Source: Streptococcaceae bacterium ESL0687 (GTDB lineage: Bacteria; Bacillota; Bacilli; Lactobacillales; Streptococcaceae). From it: a stretch of 64,000 nucleotides of DNA. Within the stretch, counting starts at the first letter, position 1. The number at the start of each line of letters is the position of its first letter. Below, piece after piece: positions 20,156 to 29,688 of the stretch. Under the pieces are notes generated by a model that ran no database searches, was not told the DNA's origin, and worked only from the letters and a program-made list of their open reading frames with translations. The stretch lies in contig CP113940.1 in the NCBI GenBank assembly GCA_029392475.1, forward strand, positions 930,001 through 994,000, read 5' to 3'. A program made the position numbers and the translations under genes.

Positions 20156-20767
20156 TTAAAACCAACTCATGAATCTTACAAGATATAGATTAATCCTTAC
20201 CTCCCAGGCATAGAAAATATTACCGCCATTAACATACAACTTACCTCCATTAAAAAAGAAAGAAATTGGAGTCAAATGCCTGTAAGTACTTGCATCTTCA
20301 TTACCTAAAGACTTGGCAAGAACATCAGCTGAATAACTTTCACTAAGCTTAAGGGTATTTTTCTTACCCCTTTGAGCCACATAGTCAATGTAGGCCTCAC
20401 CAAAATTATAGGCCTGGACACCTGTCCAAACATCAACTCCAGCAAGAGAAGCTTCCTGCAGGCGCTCTGATAAAGTCATAATCCCCTGCTTTATACTATC
20501 CTCCTGGCTGGAGATGGAGTTAGGTTCATAACCCAAACTTTCACTCGACTGCATAACATCTGCGGTCTTACCCTTTGTTTCAGTATAAATTATAGCCAAA
20601 GCAAGTTCAGTATCATTATTACCTTCTACTCCGTGATCCTTTAGGCTTTCTTCAATATAAGTCTTATAGGTCATAACCTGCTTAACATTCTTATGAACCT
20701 CAAAGAGATATATTCCCGAAAATACCAAAATAGCAAGGATTATTAATCTTCGAATTAGTTTAAACAT
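20156..20767 (-). CDS. Lysozyme-like peptidoglycan hydrolase (PvaA-like)
   Basis: Protein of 203 residues with an N-terminal membrane helix (about residues 7-24). A goose-lysozyme/transglycosylase-like domain follows (PF13702 type); the presumed catalytic Glu lies in LALAIIYTETKGK and the substrate-groove motif in TGVQAYNFGEAYIDY. The streptococcal counterpart PvaA is a surface protein, and its gene also follows glyA and the nucleoid-associated protein. The gene is 27 bp downstream of that nucleoid-protein gene and ends in a clear terminator. Confidence 0.85.
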   Translation of the reverse strand: MFKLIRRLIILAILVFSGIYLFEVHKNVKQVMTYKTYIEESLKDHGVEGNNDTELALAIIYTETKGKTADVMQSSESLGYEPNSISSQEDSIKQGIMTLSERLQEASLAGVDVWTGVQAYNFGEAYIDYVAQRGKKNTLKLSESYSADVLAKSLGNEDASTYRHLTPISFFFNGGKLYVNGGNIFYAWEVRINLYLVRFMSWF

Positions 20768-20794
20768 ACATTACCTGCCTTCTAAATAGCAGCT

Positions 20795-21775
20795 TTACCA
20801 CTTATTTTTTATTTCTTCAATATTTTTAATTAAAATTGAATAACTTCCGTCCTCTTCCTGGATGAATTCAACCGAATTTACATCATCATAAAGGCTTTGA
20901 GGAACCATGAGTTCAATCCCGTTTGATAAGGACAGTTTTTGATTGGATAATTTCTTTTCAAGTCCTTGACTAGGAATCTCTGAAAAATCAACCCTTTCAG
21001 GTAAAATTTCCTTAAGATTATCCTTGAATTCGAGGCGGGCACTTAGATTATCTGAAAAGAATTGATCTGCCAGGTTTTCTGGATCAAGGGACTGATTTTC
21101 TTCAATTGACGAATAAACCAAGTTTTGAACTTTTGAAGAAAATTCAAAGTCATCCTTATTGAATTCACCAGCAACAGCATGGGCTGTTTTTTTAATGGCC
21201 TTTATAGCATGATCAATTGACAGGTCAGGACTATCTGCTAGAAGATTTTCTGACAGATAGTTATAAGTTTTTCCGTTATATTTGATTCTCTTTTCGATTA
21301 AATGATACCTTCTAGAAGAAAGATTTATGATAAGAGCCTCATCAGCTGGACTACCTGCACCAGGTAGACTCTTCTGGGTTCTTTTAATTGTAATCGATTG
21401 ATTTTCAACCAGGTGGGAAAAATTTTCCCGCAGGGCCATCCTCATAAAGGCAAAATGATTAACGGCATCCTTTTCAAATTCAACAAAGAGCAAATCACTT
21501 AACCTGGGCTCTTCAGCCAACCTATATTCTTCCTGCCAAAGGTTTGCAATCTCCTTACTTGTTTGAAGGAAATCAGAACCGATAAGAGCTAGAAAATTAT
21601 TTTCAGCAGATAACTCACCTCTTTTTGCCTTGTCTGTATAAACCTTCTCCACTTTTTTACTGACATAGTCTAAAAGGGAGGGGGTTAAATCTAGTAGGTC
21701 TTCTGAAAAATCCAAATCCTCTTGGCCTGGATCAAAGGAATGAATAATTGCCTTTTTTACATATATATCTAACAT
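20795..21775 (-). CDS. Nucleoid-associated protein (NdpA/YejK family)
   Basis: Protein of 326 residues, full length for the 37-kDa nucleoid-associated family (PF04245). The N-terminus MLDIYVKKAIIHSFDP is typical, and the C-terminus ends in a beta-rich region. E. coli YejK binds DNA and topoisomerase subunits; in Gram-positive cocci the function is not established. It lies 7 bp downstream of glyA, so it is in the same transcript. Confidence 0.85.
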   Translation of the reverse strand: MLDIYVKKAIIHSFDPGQEDLDFSEDLLDLTPSLLDYVSKKVEKVYTDKAKRGELSAENNFLALIGSDFLQTSKEIANLWQEEYRLAEEPRLSDLLFVEFEKDAVNHFAFMRMALRENFSHLVENQSITIKRTQKSLPGAGSPADEALIINLSSRRYHLIEKRIKYNGKTYNYLSENLLADSPDLSIDHAIKAIKKTAHAVAGEFNKDDFEFSSKVQNLVYSSIEENQSLDPENLADQFFSDNLSARLEFKDNLKEILPERVDFSEIPSQGLEKKLSNQKLSLSNGIELMVPQSLYDDVNSVEFIQEEDGSYSILIKNIEEIKNKW

Positions 21776-21782
21776 TTACTTA

Positions 21783-23036
21783 TTATTTATATAGGGGGAA
21801 TTTATCAGTTAGGTTTTTAACCTCAACTTTTACTTGATCAAGAACTTGAGGATTATTCTTATTCTTGAAAGCTTTAATGATAAGTCTTGCTACTTCCCTT
21901 GATTCTTCCTCTTTGAAGCCTCGACTAGTAATAGCTGGGGTTCCAATCCTCACACCACTTGTAATAAAAGGACTTAGGGGCTCAAAAGGAATTGAATTTT
22001 TATTAAGGGTAATACTTACTTCATCTAGAAGATTTTGAGCTTCCTTACCATTGATATCAAGACCTGTAACATCTAGCATAAACAGATGATTGTCAGTACC
22101 ACCACTTATTACACGAAGACCTTCTTCTTGGTCAAAAACCTCAACCATAGCCTGGGCATTTTTAATTACCTGAGTTTGATAGTCAACAAAGTCTTGACCC
22201 ATCGCTTCTTTAAAGGCAACAGCCTTGGCTGCGATTACATGCTCTAATGGTCCTCCTTGAATACCTGGGAAGATGCTACTATTTATCTTCTTGGCTAAAT
22301 CCTCATCATTTGTAAGAATCATTCCTCCGCGAGGTCCCCTTAAGGTTTTATGGGTTGTAGTTGTTACAAGGTCAGCATACTCCATAGGATTTTGGTGAAG
22401 ACCAGCTGCAACAAGACCTGCGATGTGAGCCATATCGACCATAAGTTTTGCCCCAACCTCATCAGCAATTTTACGAAATTCCGCAAAATCAATGGCTTTT
22501 GAGTAGGCTGACGCTCCAGCTACAATAAGTTTAGGCTGAACCTCACGGGCCATGTTTAAAATAGCCTCATAGTCAAGTTCCTCTGTCTTTGGATCAACCC
22601 CGTAAGATGTAAAATCATAGGTCTTACCTGAGAAGCTTACTGCTGCCCCGTGAGTTAAGTGTCCTCCAGCTGCAAGGTCCATTCCCATTACCTTATCACC
22701 TGGTTGGATTAAACTCATATAAGCTGCCTGGTTAGCCTGGCTACCTGAATGAGGTTGAACATTTGCAAACTTAGCTCCAAAAAGTTCCTTGGCCCTTTCA
22801 ATGGCTAAATTTTCAACCACATCGACAGCCTCAGTTCCGCCGTAATAACGACGTCCTGGGTATCCTTCAGCATACTTATTTGTTAAAAGACTTCCTTGAG
22901 CAGCCATTACAGCTGGGCTTGCAACATTTTCACTGGCAATTAATTCAATGTTTTGTTGCTGGCGGTCTTCTTCTGCACGAACAGCAGCCCATAATTCAGG
23001 GTCTTGTAAAATATAGTCTTCTTCATTAAAAATCAT
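21783..23036 (-). CDS. glyA: Serine hydroxymethyltransferase
   Basis: PLP enzyme interconverting serine and glycine with tetrahydrofolate, the main source of one-carbon units; 417 residues, normal length. The PLP-binding Lys is in [15 protein letters not shown], and the N-terminal signature includes [12 protein letters not shown] and YPGRRYYGG. The start overlaps the tsaC stop by 4 bp. The operon tdk-prfA-prmC-tsaC-glyA links nucleotide salvage, translation termination and tRNA modification, as in streptococci and lactococci. Confidence 0.97.
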   Translation of the reverse strand: MIFNEEDYILQDPELWAAVRAEEDRQQQNIELIASENVASPAVMAAQGSLLTNKYAEGYPGRRYYGGTEAVDVVENLAIERAKELFGAKFANVQPHSGSQANQAAYMSLIQPGDKVMGMDLAAGGHLTHGAAVSFSGKTYDFTSYGVDPKTEELDYEAILNMAREVQPKLIVAGASAYSKAIDFAEFRKIADEVGAKLMVDMAHIAGLVAAGLHQNPMEYADLVTTTTHKTLRGPRGGMILTNDEDLAKKINSSIFPGIQGGPLEHVIAAKAVAFKEAMGQDFVDYQTQVIKNAQAMVEVFDQEEGLRVISGGTDNHLFMLDVTGLDINGKEAQNLLDEVSITLNKNSIPFEPLSPFITSGVRIGTPAITSRGFKEEESREVARLIIKAFKNKNNPQVLDQVKVEVKNLTDKFPLYK

Positions 23037-23641
23037 AATAGCTCCTCAATACTTTCTAATTTCACTGCTCCCTGCCTTAAAATCCTAGGACTTCCCTTTG
23101 AAAAATCAACGATGGTTGAGTCTAGCCCACTAATACTTGGATCATCCTCTTTAAGGGCCCTAATTTTTCCTGCAAAATCTTCCATGACCTGAGCGGCTTT
23201 TCTTGGACTAGGTTGCCCTGTTAAATTGGCACTTGGCCCTACCAAAACACCTACTTTTCTAATAACTTCTAAAGTAAAAGCATTGTCTGGCATCCTAAAG
23301 CCTACAGTATCCTTTCCTTGATTGATATAGGAAGGAACCTGATCACTTGATTCAAGAATAATCGTTAGAGGACCCGGCCAAAATTTTTTAATTACCTGCT
23401 TAAGATTTGCAGGTTGATTTTTAGAATACTTGTAAAGATCAGAAAGGCCTGAGATATTTAAATTTAAGGCATGATCTAACTTTCTTCCTTTGACAGCAAA
23501 TACCTGTCTGACAGCTTCTTCATTAAGAGCATCCGCAAATAATCCGTAGACTGTTTCAGTGGGCATGGCCACAAGCTCCCCTTCTTTTAAGAAGGTCGCT
23601 GCTAAATCGAGTTGATTGTCTGTTAAAATTTCAGTTTTCAT
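23033..23641 (-). CDS. tsaC: Threonylcarbamoyl-AMP synthase (Sua5/YrdC/YwlC family)
   Basis: YrdC-domain protein of 202 residues making threonylcarbamoyl-AMP from threonine, bicarbonate and ATP for tRNA t6A37. The core motifs [27 protein letters not shown] and [12 protein letters not shown] are all present. It lacks the C-terminal Sua5 domain, so it is the short TsaC form. It overlaps prmC by 11 bp and glyA by 4 bp, suggesting tight coupling. Confidence 0.93.
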   Translation of the reverse strand: MKTEILTDNQLDLAATFLKEGELVAMPTETVYGLFADALNEEAVRQVFAVKGRKLDHALNLNISGLSDLYKYSKNQPANLKQVIKKFWPGPLTIILESSDQVPSYINQGKDTVGFRMPDNAFTLEVIRKVGVLVGPSANLTGQPSPRKAAQVMEDFAGKIRALKEDDPSISGLDSTIVDFSKGSPRILRQGAVKLESIEELL

Positions 23642-24449
23642 CGACTACTACCATCCTATCAAGTCCAGCCAAATCCTTAAAAACTCTAATTCTTTTAGCT
23701 GGATAGACTTCTGAAAATATTTTTTTAACCTGACTTGCTTGCTTGAAGCCAATTTCCAAGTAAATTTTTCCCTGGTCCTTCAATAAATCAGGGGCACCCT
23801 GGGCGATTTTTTCATAGATAAGGAGGCCTGAATTTTCAGCATAAAGGGCCAAGTCTGGCTCATGCCTAATAACAGACTCATCCATATATACTTCTTCATC
23901 AAAGGAGATATAAGGCGGGTTGGACACAATTATATCAAAATTTCCCGAAAGATTCGAAAATACATCACTTTGGATAAACTCAACCTGGAGATTATTTGCC
24001 TGGGCATTGTCTGAGGCTAAATCAAGGGCATCTTGGGAGATGTCAGCTAGAACTAAATCCCAGTCTGGACGCGCCTTTTTAAGGGACAGACCAATGGCTC
24101 CAGAACCTGTACCCAAATCTAGCACCCGAAGCTTTGGTCCTTGATTTTCCCTAAGAATTAAATCAACAAGCTCCTCTGTTTCAGGGCGAGGGATTAAAAC
24201 CCTTTGATCGACTTTTAGGTTTAGGTCATAAAAATCAGTGTTACCCACTATATATTGGGCAGGCTCCATGTTTACAAGCCGCTGTGATATTTCTTCTAAA
24301 AGAAGGAGGTTATCTTCTGTAACCTCCTCGTTGAGCAATTTTACGTAATCCAAGGTATCAAGTTCCTTGAGGTAGCGAAAAACATAAGCCAGGTCTTCCT
24401 GATTTTTTACTTCGATTAATTTTTGCTCAAAGAACTCCCTATATTTCAT
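23631..24449 (-). CDS. prmC: Release factor glutamine N5-methyltransferase
   Basis: S-adenosylmethionine methyltransferase of 272 residues that modifies the Gln of the GGQ motif in release factors. It has an N-terminal helical domain with GNTDFYDLNLKV, then a Rossmann domain with VLDLGTGSGAIGLSL and the catalytic NPPY in IIVSNPPYISFDE. It directly follows prfA (15-bp gap), its substrate gene, the standard arrangement. Confidence 0.96.
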   Translation of the reverse strand: MKYREFFEQKLIEVKNQEDLAYVFRYLKELDTLDYVKLLNEEVTEDNLLLLEEISQRLVNMEPAQYIVGNTDFYDLNLKVDQRVLIPRPETEELVDLILRENQGPKLRVLDLGTGSGAIGLSLKKARPDWDLVLADISQDALDLASDNAQANNLQVEFIQSDVFSNLSGNFDIIVSNPPYISFDEEVYMDESVIRHEPDLALYAENSGLLIYEKIAQGAPDLLKDQGKIYLEIGFKQASQVKKIFSEVYPAKRIRVFKDLAGLDRMVVVDEN

Positions 24450-24464
24450 ACTTACTTCCTTAGA

Positions 24465-25538
24465 TTATTTATTTAATTCTTCTAGTTTTTGAGTTTGGTC
24501 ATAAATCACTAGAGCGTCAACAACTTCGTCCAGTTTACCAGCAATAATCTGGTCAAGTTTTTGCACAGTAAGACCAATACGGTGGTCGGTCACACGGTTT
24601 TGCGGGAAGTTGTAAGTTCTGATACGTTCTGAACGGTCCCCTGTTCCGACTGCTGACTTACGGGTTGCATCATACTCGCTTTGAGCCTCTTGGGCATAGT
24701 GGTCATAAACGCGGGCGCGGATGATTTTCATAGCCTTTTCACGGTTCTTTTGTTGGCTACGCTCGTCCTGCATCTCAACCTTAATACCAGTTGGAAGGTG
24801 GACGATACGGACTGCTGAGGCAGTCTTGTTGACGTGCTGACCTCCGGCACCTGATGCGTGGTAGATGTCTGTACGTAGGTCTGAATCTGGGATGTCGATT
24901 TGCACGTCTTCGGCTTCTGGTAGGACTACTACTGTGGCAGTTGAAGTGTGGACACGGCCTTGTGATTCAGTTGAAGGGATACGCTGAACACGGTGGGCTC
25001 CTGACTCATACTTAAGCTTAGAGTAAACAGAGTCTCCTGAAACCATGGCGATAACTTCTTTGTAACCACCAACACCTGTAATATTTGCTTCCATAACTTC
25101 AAACTTCCAACCTTGACCTTCGGCATAGCGTTGGTACATGTTTAAAAGATCTCCGGCAAAGAGTGCTGCTTCGTCACCACCTGCTGCTCCGCGGATTTCC
25201 ATGATGATGTTTTTGTCGTCATTTGGGTCTTTAGGAAGTAGTAAGATTTTGATTTCTTCTTCTAATTCTTCCTTGTGGGCCTTGGCATCTTTCAGCTCTT
25301 CCTTGGCCATTTCAATCATCTCATCGTCAAGACCACTTTCTCCTAGTAGTTCTTCACTGTCTGAGATTGTTTCAAGGGTCTTCTTGTAGTCACGGTAAGC
25401 CGCAACAGTTTGGCGAATGCTTGCCTCTTCTTTAGAAAGAGCCATGAAGCGTTTGGTATCAGAAACTACCTCTGGGTCACTTAAAAGTTCCCCAAGTTCT
25501 TCGTAACGGTCTTCTACCGCTTGAAGTTGATCATACAT
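24465..25538 (-). CDS. prfA: Peptide chain release factor 1
   Basis: RF1, 357 residues, ends translation at UAA and UAG. The peptidyl-hydrolysis motif is in [16 protein letters not shown]. The codon-recognition tripeptide in IPSTESQGR is PST, a variant of the PxT motif of RF1. Its GTG-free ATG start overlaps the tdk stop by 1 bp. The C-terminus has [16 protein letters not shown], typical of RF1. Confidence 0.97.
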   Translation of the reverse strand: MYDQLQAVEDRYEELGELLSDPEVVSDTKRFMALSKEEASIRQTVAAYRDYKKTLETISDSEELLGESGLDDEMIEMAKEELKDAKAHKEELEEEIKILLLPKDPNDDKNIIMEIRGAAGGDEAALFAGDLLNMYQRYAEGQGWKFEVMEANITGVGGYKEVIAMVSGDSVYSKLKYESGAHRVQRIPSTESQGRVHTSTATVVVLPEAEDVQIDIPDSDLRTDIYHASGAGGQHVNKTASAVRIVHLPTGIKVEMQDERSQQKNREKAMKIIRARVYDHYAQEAQSEYDATRKSAVGTGDRSERIRTYNFPQNRVTDHRIGLTVQKLDQIIAGKLDEVVDALVIYDQTQKLEELNK

Positions 25539-26119
25539 TAGTTATTCTCCTTAATATCTGGGTTAAAGTAGTGCTTGCGGCAAACCGGTAGGTAGGATTC
25601 ATTACCTCCGATTTGAATGGGTTCGCCCTCATAGACAGGCTCTCCATCTAGAAAATGGAGAATCATGATCGCCTTTTTACTACAGTACCAGCAGATTGTT
25701 TTAATTTCTTCAATTTTATCAGCCAAGAGTAGTAGCTGCTTTGATCCTTCAAACATTTCATTTCTAAAATCGTTTTTTAGACCAAAGGCCATGACTGGCA
25801 CATTTAAATCATCAACAATTTTTGCTAAATCATAAACATTTTTCTTACTTAGGAACTGACATTCATCAACAAGAATACAGTAAGGTTTTTCTTCCATCTG
25901 ATTGATATAATCAAAAAGATCCATTTCATCTGTCACTGGAAGGGCTGGTCTGCTCATTCCAATTCGTGAAGAAATCACCCCTACCCCGTCCCGGGTATCT
26001 AGGGCACTGGTCATCAGAACCACTTTTTTTCCTTGCTCCTCATAATTATGAGCAACCTTTAAGATTTCAATCGTTTTGCCGGCGTTCATTGAACCGTAGC
26101 GAAAAAATAACTGTGCCAT
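25538..26119 (-). CDS. tdk: Thymidine kinase
   Basis: Type II thymidine kinase, 193 residues, phosphorylating salvaged thymidine. It has the P-loop GSMNAGKT, the Walker B-like LVDECQFL, and zinc-binding Cys pairs (CWYC and the C-terminal CRKH). It is the first gene of the tdk-prfA-prmC-tsaC-glyA operon. The leader contains a perfect 22-bp palindrome. Confidence 0.95.
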   Translation of the reverse strand: MAQLFFRYGSMNAGKTIEILKVAHNYEEQGKKVVLMTSALDTRDGVGVISSRIGMSRPALPVTDEMDLFDYINQMEEKPYCILVDECQFLSKKNVYDLAKIVDDLNVPVMAFGLKNDFRNEMFEGSKQLLLLADKIEEIKTICWYCSKKAIMILHFLDGEPVYEGEPIQIGGNESYLPVCRKHYFNPDIKENN

Positions 26120-26145
26120 TGTTAATATTTATCCTTCCCAATCAT

Positions 26146-26167
26146 TTATAGCCTTCAAAGGCTATAA
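26146..26167. repeat. Perfect palindrome in the tdk leader
   Basis: TTATAGCCTT and AAGGCTATAA with a 2-nt centre, 27 bp upstream of tdk. It has no T-run on the minus strand. It could be an operator or an mRNA 5' hairpin. Confidence 0.6.
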
Positions 26168-26239
26168 TGAAGTCCTTTATGATTTTACCATAGAAGGGAC
26201 TTTTTTTCTAGCCAGGCTTTTTGTATTTTCAGACTAGCT

Positions 26240-26268
26240 TTTACTATTTGATAAATTAATGTTACAAT
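26240..26268 (+). promoter_or_regulatory. Promoter of the tautomerase gene
   Basis: TTTACT and TACAAT are 17 bp apart, followed by a purine-rich leader with TTAGGAGGA before the ATG at 26296. Confidence 0.6.
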
Positions 26269-26295
26269 AATCTTAAAAATTTTTAGGAGGATTTT

Positions 26296-26478
26296 ATGCC
26301 CTTTGTCCGCATTGACCTTTTTGAAGGCCGCACTGAAGAACAGAAAATAAATTTAGCCCGTGAAATTACAGAAGTTGTCACTAAAAATACTGGTGCCCCA
26401 GCTGAAGCCATTCACGTTTTTATTAATGATATGCCTGAAGGTACTTACTACCCACACGGCCAAATGAAGAAAAAGTAA
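26296..26478 (+). CDS. 4-oxalocrotonate tautomerase family protein
   Basis: Small tautomerase of 60 residues. After Met removal the N-terminal Pro (MPFVRIDL) is the catalytic base, as in 4-OT and its homologues. The spacing of the Arg residues, and the segment GAPAEAIHVFINDMPEG, fit the family. The physiological substrate in lactic acid bacteria is unknown. It has a strong ribosome-binding site and its own terminator, so it is monocistronic. Confidence 0.9.
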   Translation: MPFVRIDLFEGRTEEQKINLAREITEVVTKNTGAPAEAIHVFINDMPEGTYYPHGQMKKK

Positions 26479-26505
26479 TATGACCTAGGGTCGTATTACT
26501 TTTTT
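26474..26505 (+). terminator. Terminator of the tautomerase gene
   Basis: AGTAATA-T-GACC and GGTC-G-TATTACT form a stem with a 3-nt loop followed by T6; the stop codon TAA is in the left arm. Confidence 0.85.
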
Positions 26506-26525
26506 ATTATTATATAGGAGGAAAG

Positions 26526-27722
26526 ATGTCACTTATTTTACAGATATTAATTATTTTATCAGCCCTTTTTCTAGCTAGCCTACTAGCCAAAAGATGGGGC
26601 CTACCAGTTGTTGTTGGCCAACTTTTAATGGCCCTTATAATCGGCCCTCTTTTAGGTCTTGTAGAGGAGAGTCAGACCACCGATTTTCTATCAGAAGTCG
26701 GAGTTATTCTTTTAATGTTCTTAGCCGGTTTTGAAGCTGACTTAAAACTTTTAAAAAAATATGTTAAACCAAGCTGTTTGGTAGCCCTATTTGGTGTTCT
26801 CTTTCCCCTAGTAATTTTTTATACCTATGCGAGGGGGATTCAGGGATTTGACAATCAAAAGGCTCTCTTTTTAGGACTTGTTTTTGCTGCAACCAGTGTT
26901 TCAATAACCATTGAAGTTCTCCAAGAATACAAAAAGATGCATACTAGATTTGCTGCTGTCATTTTGGGGGCCGCCGTTCTTGACGACATCTTAGCCGTTT
27001 TCTCACTTAGCCTACTTTCACCAGATAGCCACTCAAACAGCCCTTCAAAGATAGGATTTCAAATTCTTGGTCAGCTACTATTTATCTGCTTTCTCTTTTT
27101 ACTTTCTAAATATCTACTAGATTTAATCTTTAAGGTAAGTAAAAAAATAAGTAAGAAAACTAATCTTTTTGCTAGCGATACCAGCCTATCTCTTATTATC
27201 TGCTTTTTCTTAGCCATTCTTGCTCAAAGTATTGGCATGTCTGATGTTATCGGCGCCTTCTTTGCAGGTCTTATTTTGGGCCAAAAAAAGGAAAGCTTGT
27301 ATGAAGGTTCGCATCATCATATGGTAGAAAATAATATATCAACCATGGCCCAAAGCTTCTTCATCCCAATCTTCTTAACCTCTATTACCCTACCTCTAGA
27401 ACTTTCTGGCTTGGACCAAAATATTCTACCCATCATCGTTCTTACAATCCTAGCCCTGCTATCAAAAATTATTCCAGCCTACTTGGCCGCAAGAATCTTT
27501 AAAATCACAAGACCCGAATCCTTAATTATCGGTACTGGTATGGTCAGTCGGGGAGAAATGGCCTTAATTATTGCAAGGGTAGGACTAACGGGTGGGATGC
27601 TTTCCACTGACCTTTATTCTCAGCTTGTTTTAGTTATAATTGCCACCACAATTTTAGCCCCTCTTATGCTTAAATTTTTATTTAAATTTTCCAAAACAAG
27701 TGACCTAGAAAATCTGGCTTAA
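26526..27722 (+). CDS. napA: Na+/H+ antiporter of the CPA2 family (NapA-like)
   Basis: Membrane protein of 398 residues with about 12 helices, of the monovalent cation:proton antiporter-2 family. The ion-binding double Asp is in GAAVLDDILAVFSL (helix 5), and the N-terminus has VVGQLLMALIIGPLLG. No C-terminal RCK domain follows, so it is the short NapA/GerN type rather than Kef. It has a TAGGAGG ribosome-binding site and sits alone between the tautomerase and coaB. The ion specificity is inferred from the family. Confidence 0.88.
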   Translation: MSLILQILIILSALFLASLLAKRWGLPVVVGQLLMALIIGPLLGLVEESQTTDFLSEVGVILLMFLAGFEADLKLLKKYVKPSCLVALFGVLFPLVIFYTYARGIQGFDNQKALFLGLVFAATSVSITIEVLQEYKKMHTRFAAVILGAAVLDDILAVFSLSLLSPDSHSNSPSKIGFQILGQLLFICFLFLLSKYLLDLIFKVSKKISKKTNLFASDTSLSLIICFFLAILAQSIGMSDVIGAFFAGLILGQKKESLYEGSHHHMVENNISTMAQSFFIPIFLTSITLPLELSGLDQNILPIIVLTILALLSKIIPAYLAARIFKITRPESLIIGTGMVSRGEMALIIARVGLTGGMLSTDLYSQLVLVIIATTILAPLMLKFLFKFSKTSDLENLA

Positions 27723-27785
27723 TTGCTAATTTGTCAAAATTTATATATAATTGTCTGACATCATCACAAACAAAAGGAGATTTTG

Positions 27786-28484
27786 ATGAGGATCCTAATC
27801 ACATCAGGCGGTACCACAGAAAACATTGACCAGGTTAGAGGAATTACAAACTTTGCAAGCGGAAGTCTTGGAAAAATACTTTGTGAAAAATTTTTAAAAG
27901 AAGATTGCCAGGTAACACTTCTTGCTGGTAGGAATGCTGTTTTGCCCCCAGATCACGAAAATCTTCAAATAATCACCATTGGTGATACCGAAGACCTTGA
28001 TCAGCAAATGAAAAAATTAGTCCCTACAGCCCAAGCTGTAATCCATACCATGGCCGTTAGTGACTATTCTCCTCTTTATATGACTGACTTTAAAGAAGTT
28101 GAGGAAAGTAATAATCTTGCTGATTTTCTGAACCTTAAAAATACTGACAAGAAAATCTCTTCTGCCTCTGACTACCAGGTCCTCTTCCTCAAAAAAAATC
28201 CCAAGATAATTAGTAAAATTAAAAACTACAAGGAAGATATCATTCTTATCGGTTTCAAGCTTCTTGTTGACGTTCCTAAGGAACAACTCCTAAAAGTCGC
28301 TAGAGAAAGCCTTAAAAAAAATCGTGCCGACTATATCTTTGCTAATGATTTACAGGATATTTATGCCGACAAGCACCTGGGCTACCTGGTAGATGACAAA
28401 GCTGAGTACCCAGCAAGTACCAAAAAAGAAATTGCTGCTTTAATCTTTGAAAAAGTAAAGCAATTAGCAGAAGGAGATAAATAA
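27786..28484 (+). CDS. coaB: Phosphopantothenate-cysteine ligase
   Basis: Stand-alone CoaB of 232 residues, condensing 4'-phosphopantothenate with cysteine in coenzyme A synthesis. The N-terminus ILITSGGTTENIDQVR and the segment AVIHTMAVSDYSP are typical. In most bacteria CoaB is fused to CoaC; separate genes are the streptococcal/lactococcal form. A TTG codon at 27783 is also in frame, but the ATG at 27786 lies 6 nt after GGAG and is preferred. The stop overlaps the coaC start by 1 bp. Confidence 0.93.
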   Translation: MRILITSGGTTENIDQVRGITNFASGSLGKILCEKFLKEDCQVTLLAGRNAVLPPDHENLQIITIGDTEDLDQQMKKLVPTAQAVIHTMAVSDYSPLYMTDFKEVEESNNLADFLNLKNTDKKISSASDYQVLFLKKNPKIISKIKNYKEDIILIGFKLLVDVPKEQLLKVARESLKKNRADYIFANDLQDIYADKHLGYLVDDKAEYPASTKKEIAALIFEKVKQLAEGDK

Positions 28485-29035
28485 TGGCTAACATAACTCT
28501 TGCCGTAACGGGAAGTATCTCAGCCTATAAGGCAGCAGATTTAGTCTCTTCCTTGAAAAAGGCAGGTCATGATATTACTGTTCTCATGACCCAAAGCGCC
28601 CAGCAGTTTATTACCCCCTTGACCCTCCAAGTTCTTTCAAAAAATACAGTCCATACAGATATTATGGATGAGGAGTCACCTAGGGTAGTAAATCATATTG
28701 AGCTGGCTAAAAGGACTGACTTATTTGTTGTTGCCCCGGCTAGTGCCGATACCATTAGTAGACTTGCCCAGGGACGTGCTCAGGACATTGTAAGTTCAGT
28801 CGCCTTGGCTCTAGATGGCTCGACTAAAAAATTAATTGCCCCAGCCATGAATACAAAAATGTATGAAAATCCTTTGACTCAAAGAAATATCGATATTCTA
28901 AAGTCAGTTGACTTTGAGCTTGTCGAACCCAAGGTTTCTTTACTAGCTTGTGGTGATTACGGCAAAGGTGCCCTTGCTGACCTATCTGATATTGAAAATA
29001 AAATTAAGGAGTTATTAACCAGTGAAAAAAAATAG
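28484..29035 (+). CDS. coaC: Phosphopantothenoylcysteine decarboxylase
   Basis: FMN-dependent flavoprotein decarboxylase of 183 residues, the step after CoaB. The N-terminus LAVTGSISAYKAADLV and the substrate-binding segments NHIELAKRTDLFVVAPASADT and PAMNTKMYENP (PxMNxxMW type) are clear. It overlaps coaB by 1 bp and panT by 14 bp, so the three are translationally coupled. Confidence 0.95.
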   Translation: MANITLAVTGSISAYKAADLVSSLKKAGHDITVLMTQSAQQFITPLTLQVLSKNTVHTDIMDEESPRVVNHIELAKRTDLFVVAPASADTISRLAQGRAQDIVSSVALALDGSTKKLIAPAMNTKMYENPLTQRNIDILKSVDFELVEPKVSLLACGDYGKGALADLSDIENKIKELLTSEKK

Positions 29036-29612
29036 TGCCTCAAATATTGCGATCCTGTCGATCCTGCTTGCTTCAATGATTGTAATTAATGTCCTAACTC
29101 AGATTATCTTTACCGTCTGGCCATTTCCAATAAGACCGACTTTAATCCACATCCCAGTTATTATTGGTTCAGTTATTTTAGGACCTAAAAAGGGAGCCTT
29201 TCTTGGATTTTCAATGGGTGTGATAAGTAGTCTAACCTTGACCATCATTACAACTCCAACAAGTTTTCTTTTTACCCCCCTTCAACCACTTCCTGGGACT
29301 AATCACGGAGATTTAAGATCTCTTCTAATCGCCTTTGTCCCAAGAATTTTAATCGGAATTATTCCCTATTACGTTTTTAAGGCCTTTAAAAAACATCCAA
29401 AATTTGGAGCTGGTCTTGCTGGTTGTGCGGGAAGTTTAACCAATACAATTTTAGTCCTTTCGGCCATTTATTTTATGTTCGGAGATGTCCTCGGCTGGTC
29501 CCTTAAAACGGTTCTTGCCTCAATCGTTGGAACAAACTCAATTGCAGAAGCTATTTGTTCAACAATTCTTACAGCAGCAATTGTTCCAACTCTTATGAAG
29601 ATTAAAGATTAA
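29022..29612 (+). CDS. panT: ECF transporter substrate-binding component PanT (pantothenate)
   Basis: S component of an energy-coupling-factor transporter, 196 residues with about six helices. The N-terminal region IRPTLIHIPVIIGSVILGP is typical of the family. It begins with GTG 10 nt after AAGGAG, inside the end of coaC. Pantothenate specificity rests on co-transcription with coaB and coaC; the shared EcfA/EcfA'/EcfT module must be encoded elsewhere. Confidence 0.88.
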   Translation: MKKNSASNIAILSILLASMIVINVLTQIIFTVWPFPIRPTLIHIPVIIGSVILGPKKGAFLGFSMGVISSLTLTIITTPTSFLFTPLQPLPGTNHGDLRSLLIAFVPRILIGIIPYYVFKAFKKHPKFGAGLAGCAGSLTNTILVLSAIYFMFGDVLGWSLKTVLASIVGTNSIAEAICSTILTAAIVPTLMKIKD

Positions 29613-29633
29613 GCGTGTAAAAACGCTTTTTTT
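29611..29633 (+). terminator. Terminator of coaB-coaC-panT
   Basis: AAGCGT and ACGCTT arms with a 6-nt loop, followed by T7; it starts at the panT stop codon. Confidence 0.85.
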
Positions 29634-29634
29634 G

Positions 29635-29656
29635 TGTTAGAATGTAAATGTTTACA
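29635..29656 (+). promoter_or_regulatory. pgm promoter with a cre-like palindrome
   Basis: The extended -10 TGTTAGAAT (29635-29643) overlaps ATGTAAATGTTTACA (29642-29656). That palindrome matches the catabolite-response consensus WTGNAANCGNWNNCW except for T in place of C at the centre. Its position over the start site would fit repression by CcpA or another LacI-family regulator. Binding is not shown by sequence alone. Confidence 0.5.
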
Positions 29657-29688
29657 CATAGTTTGTAGAAATAATAAAGGAGAATTAA

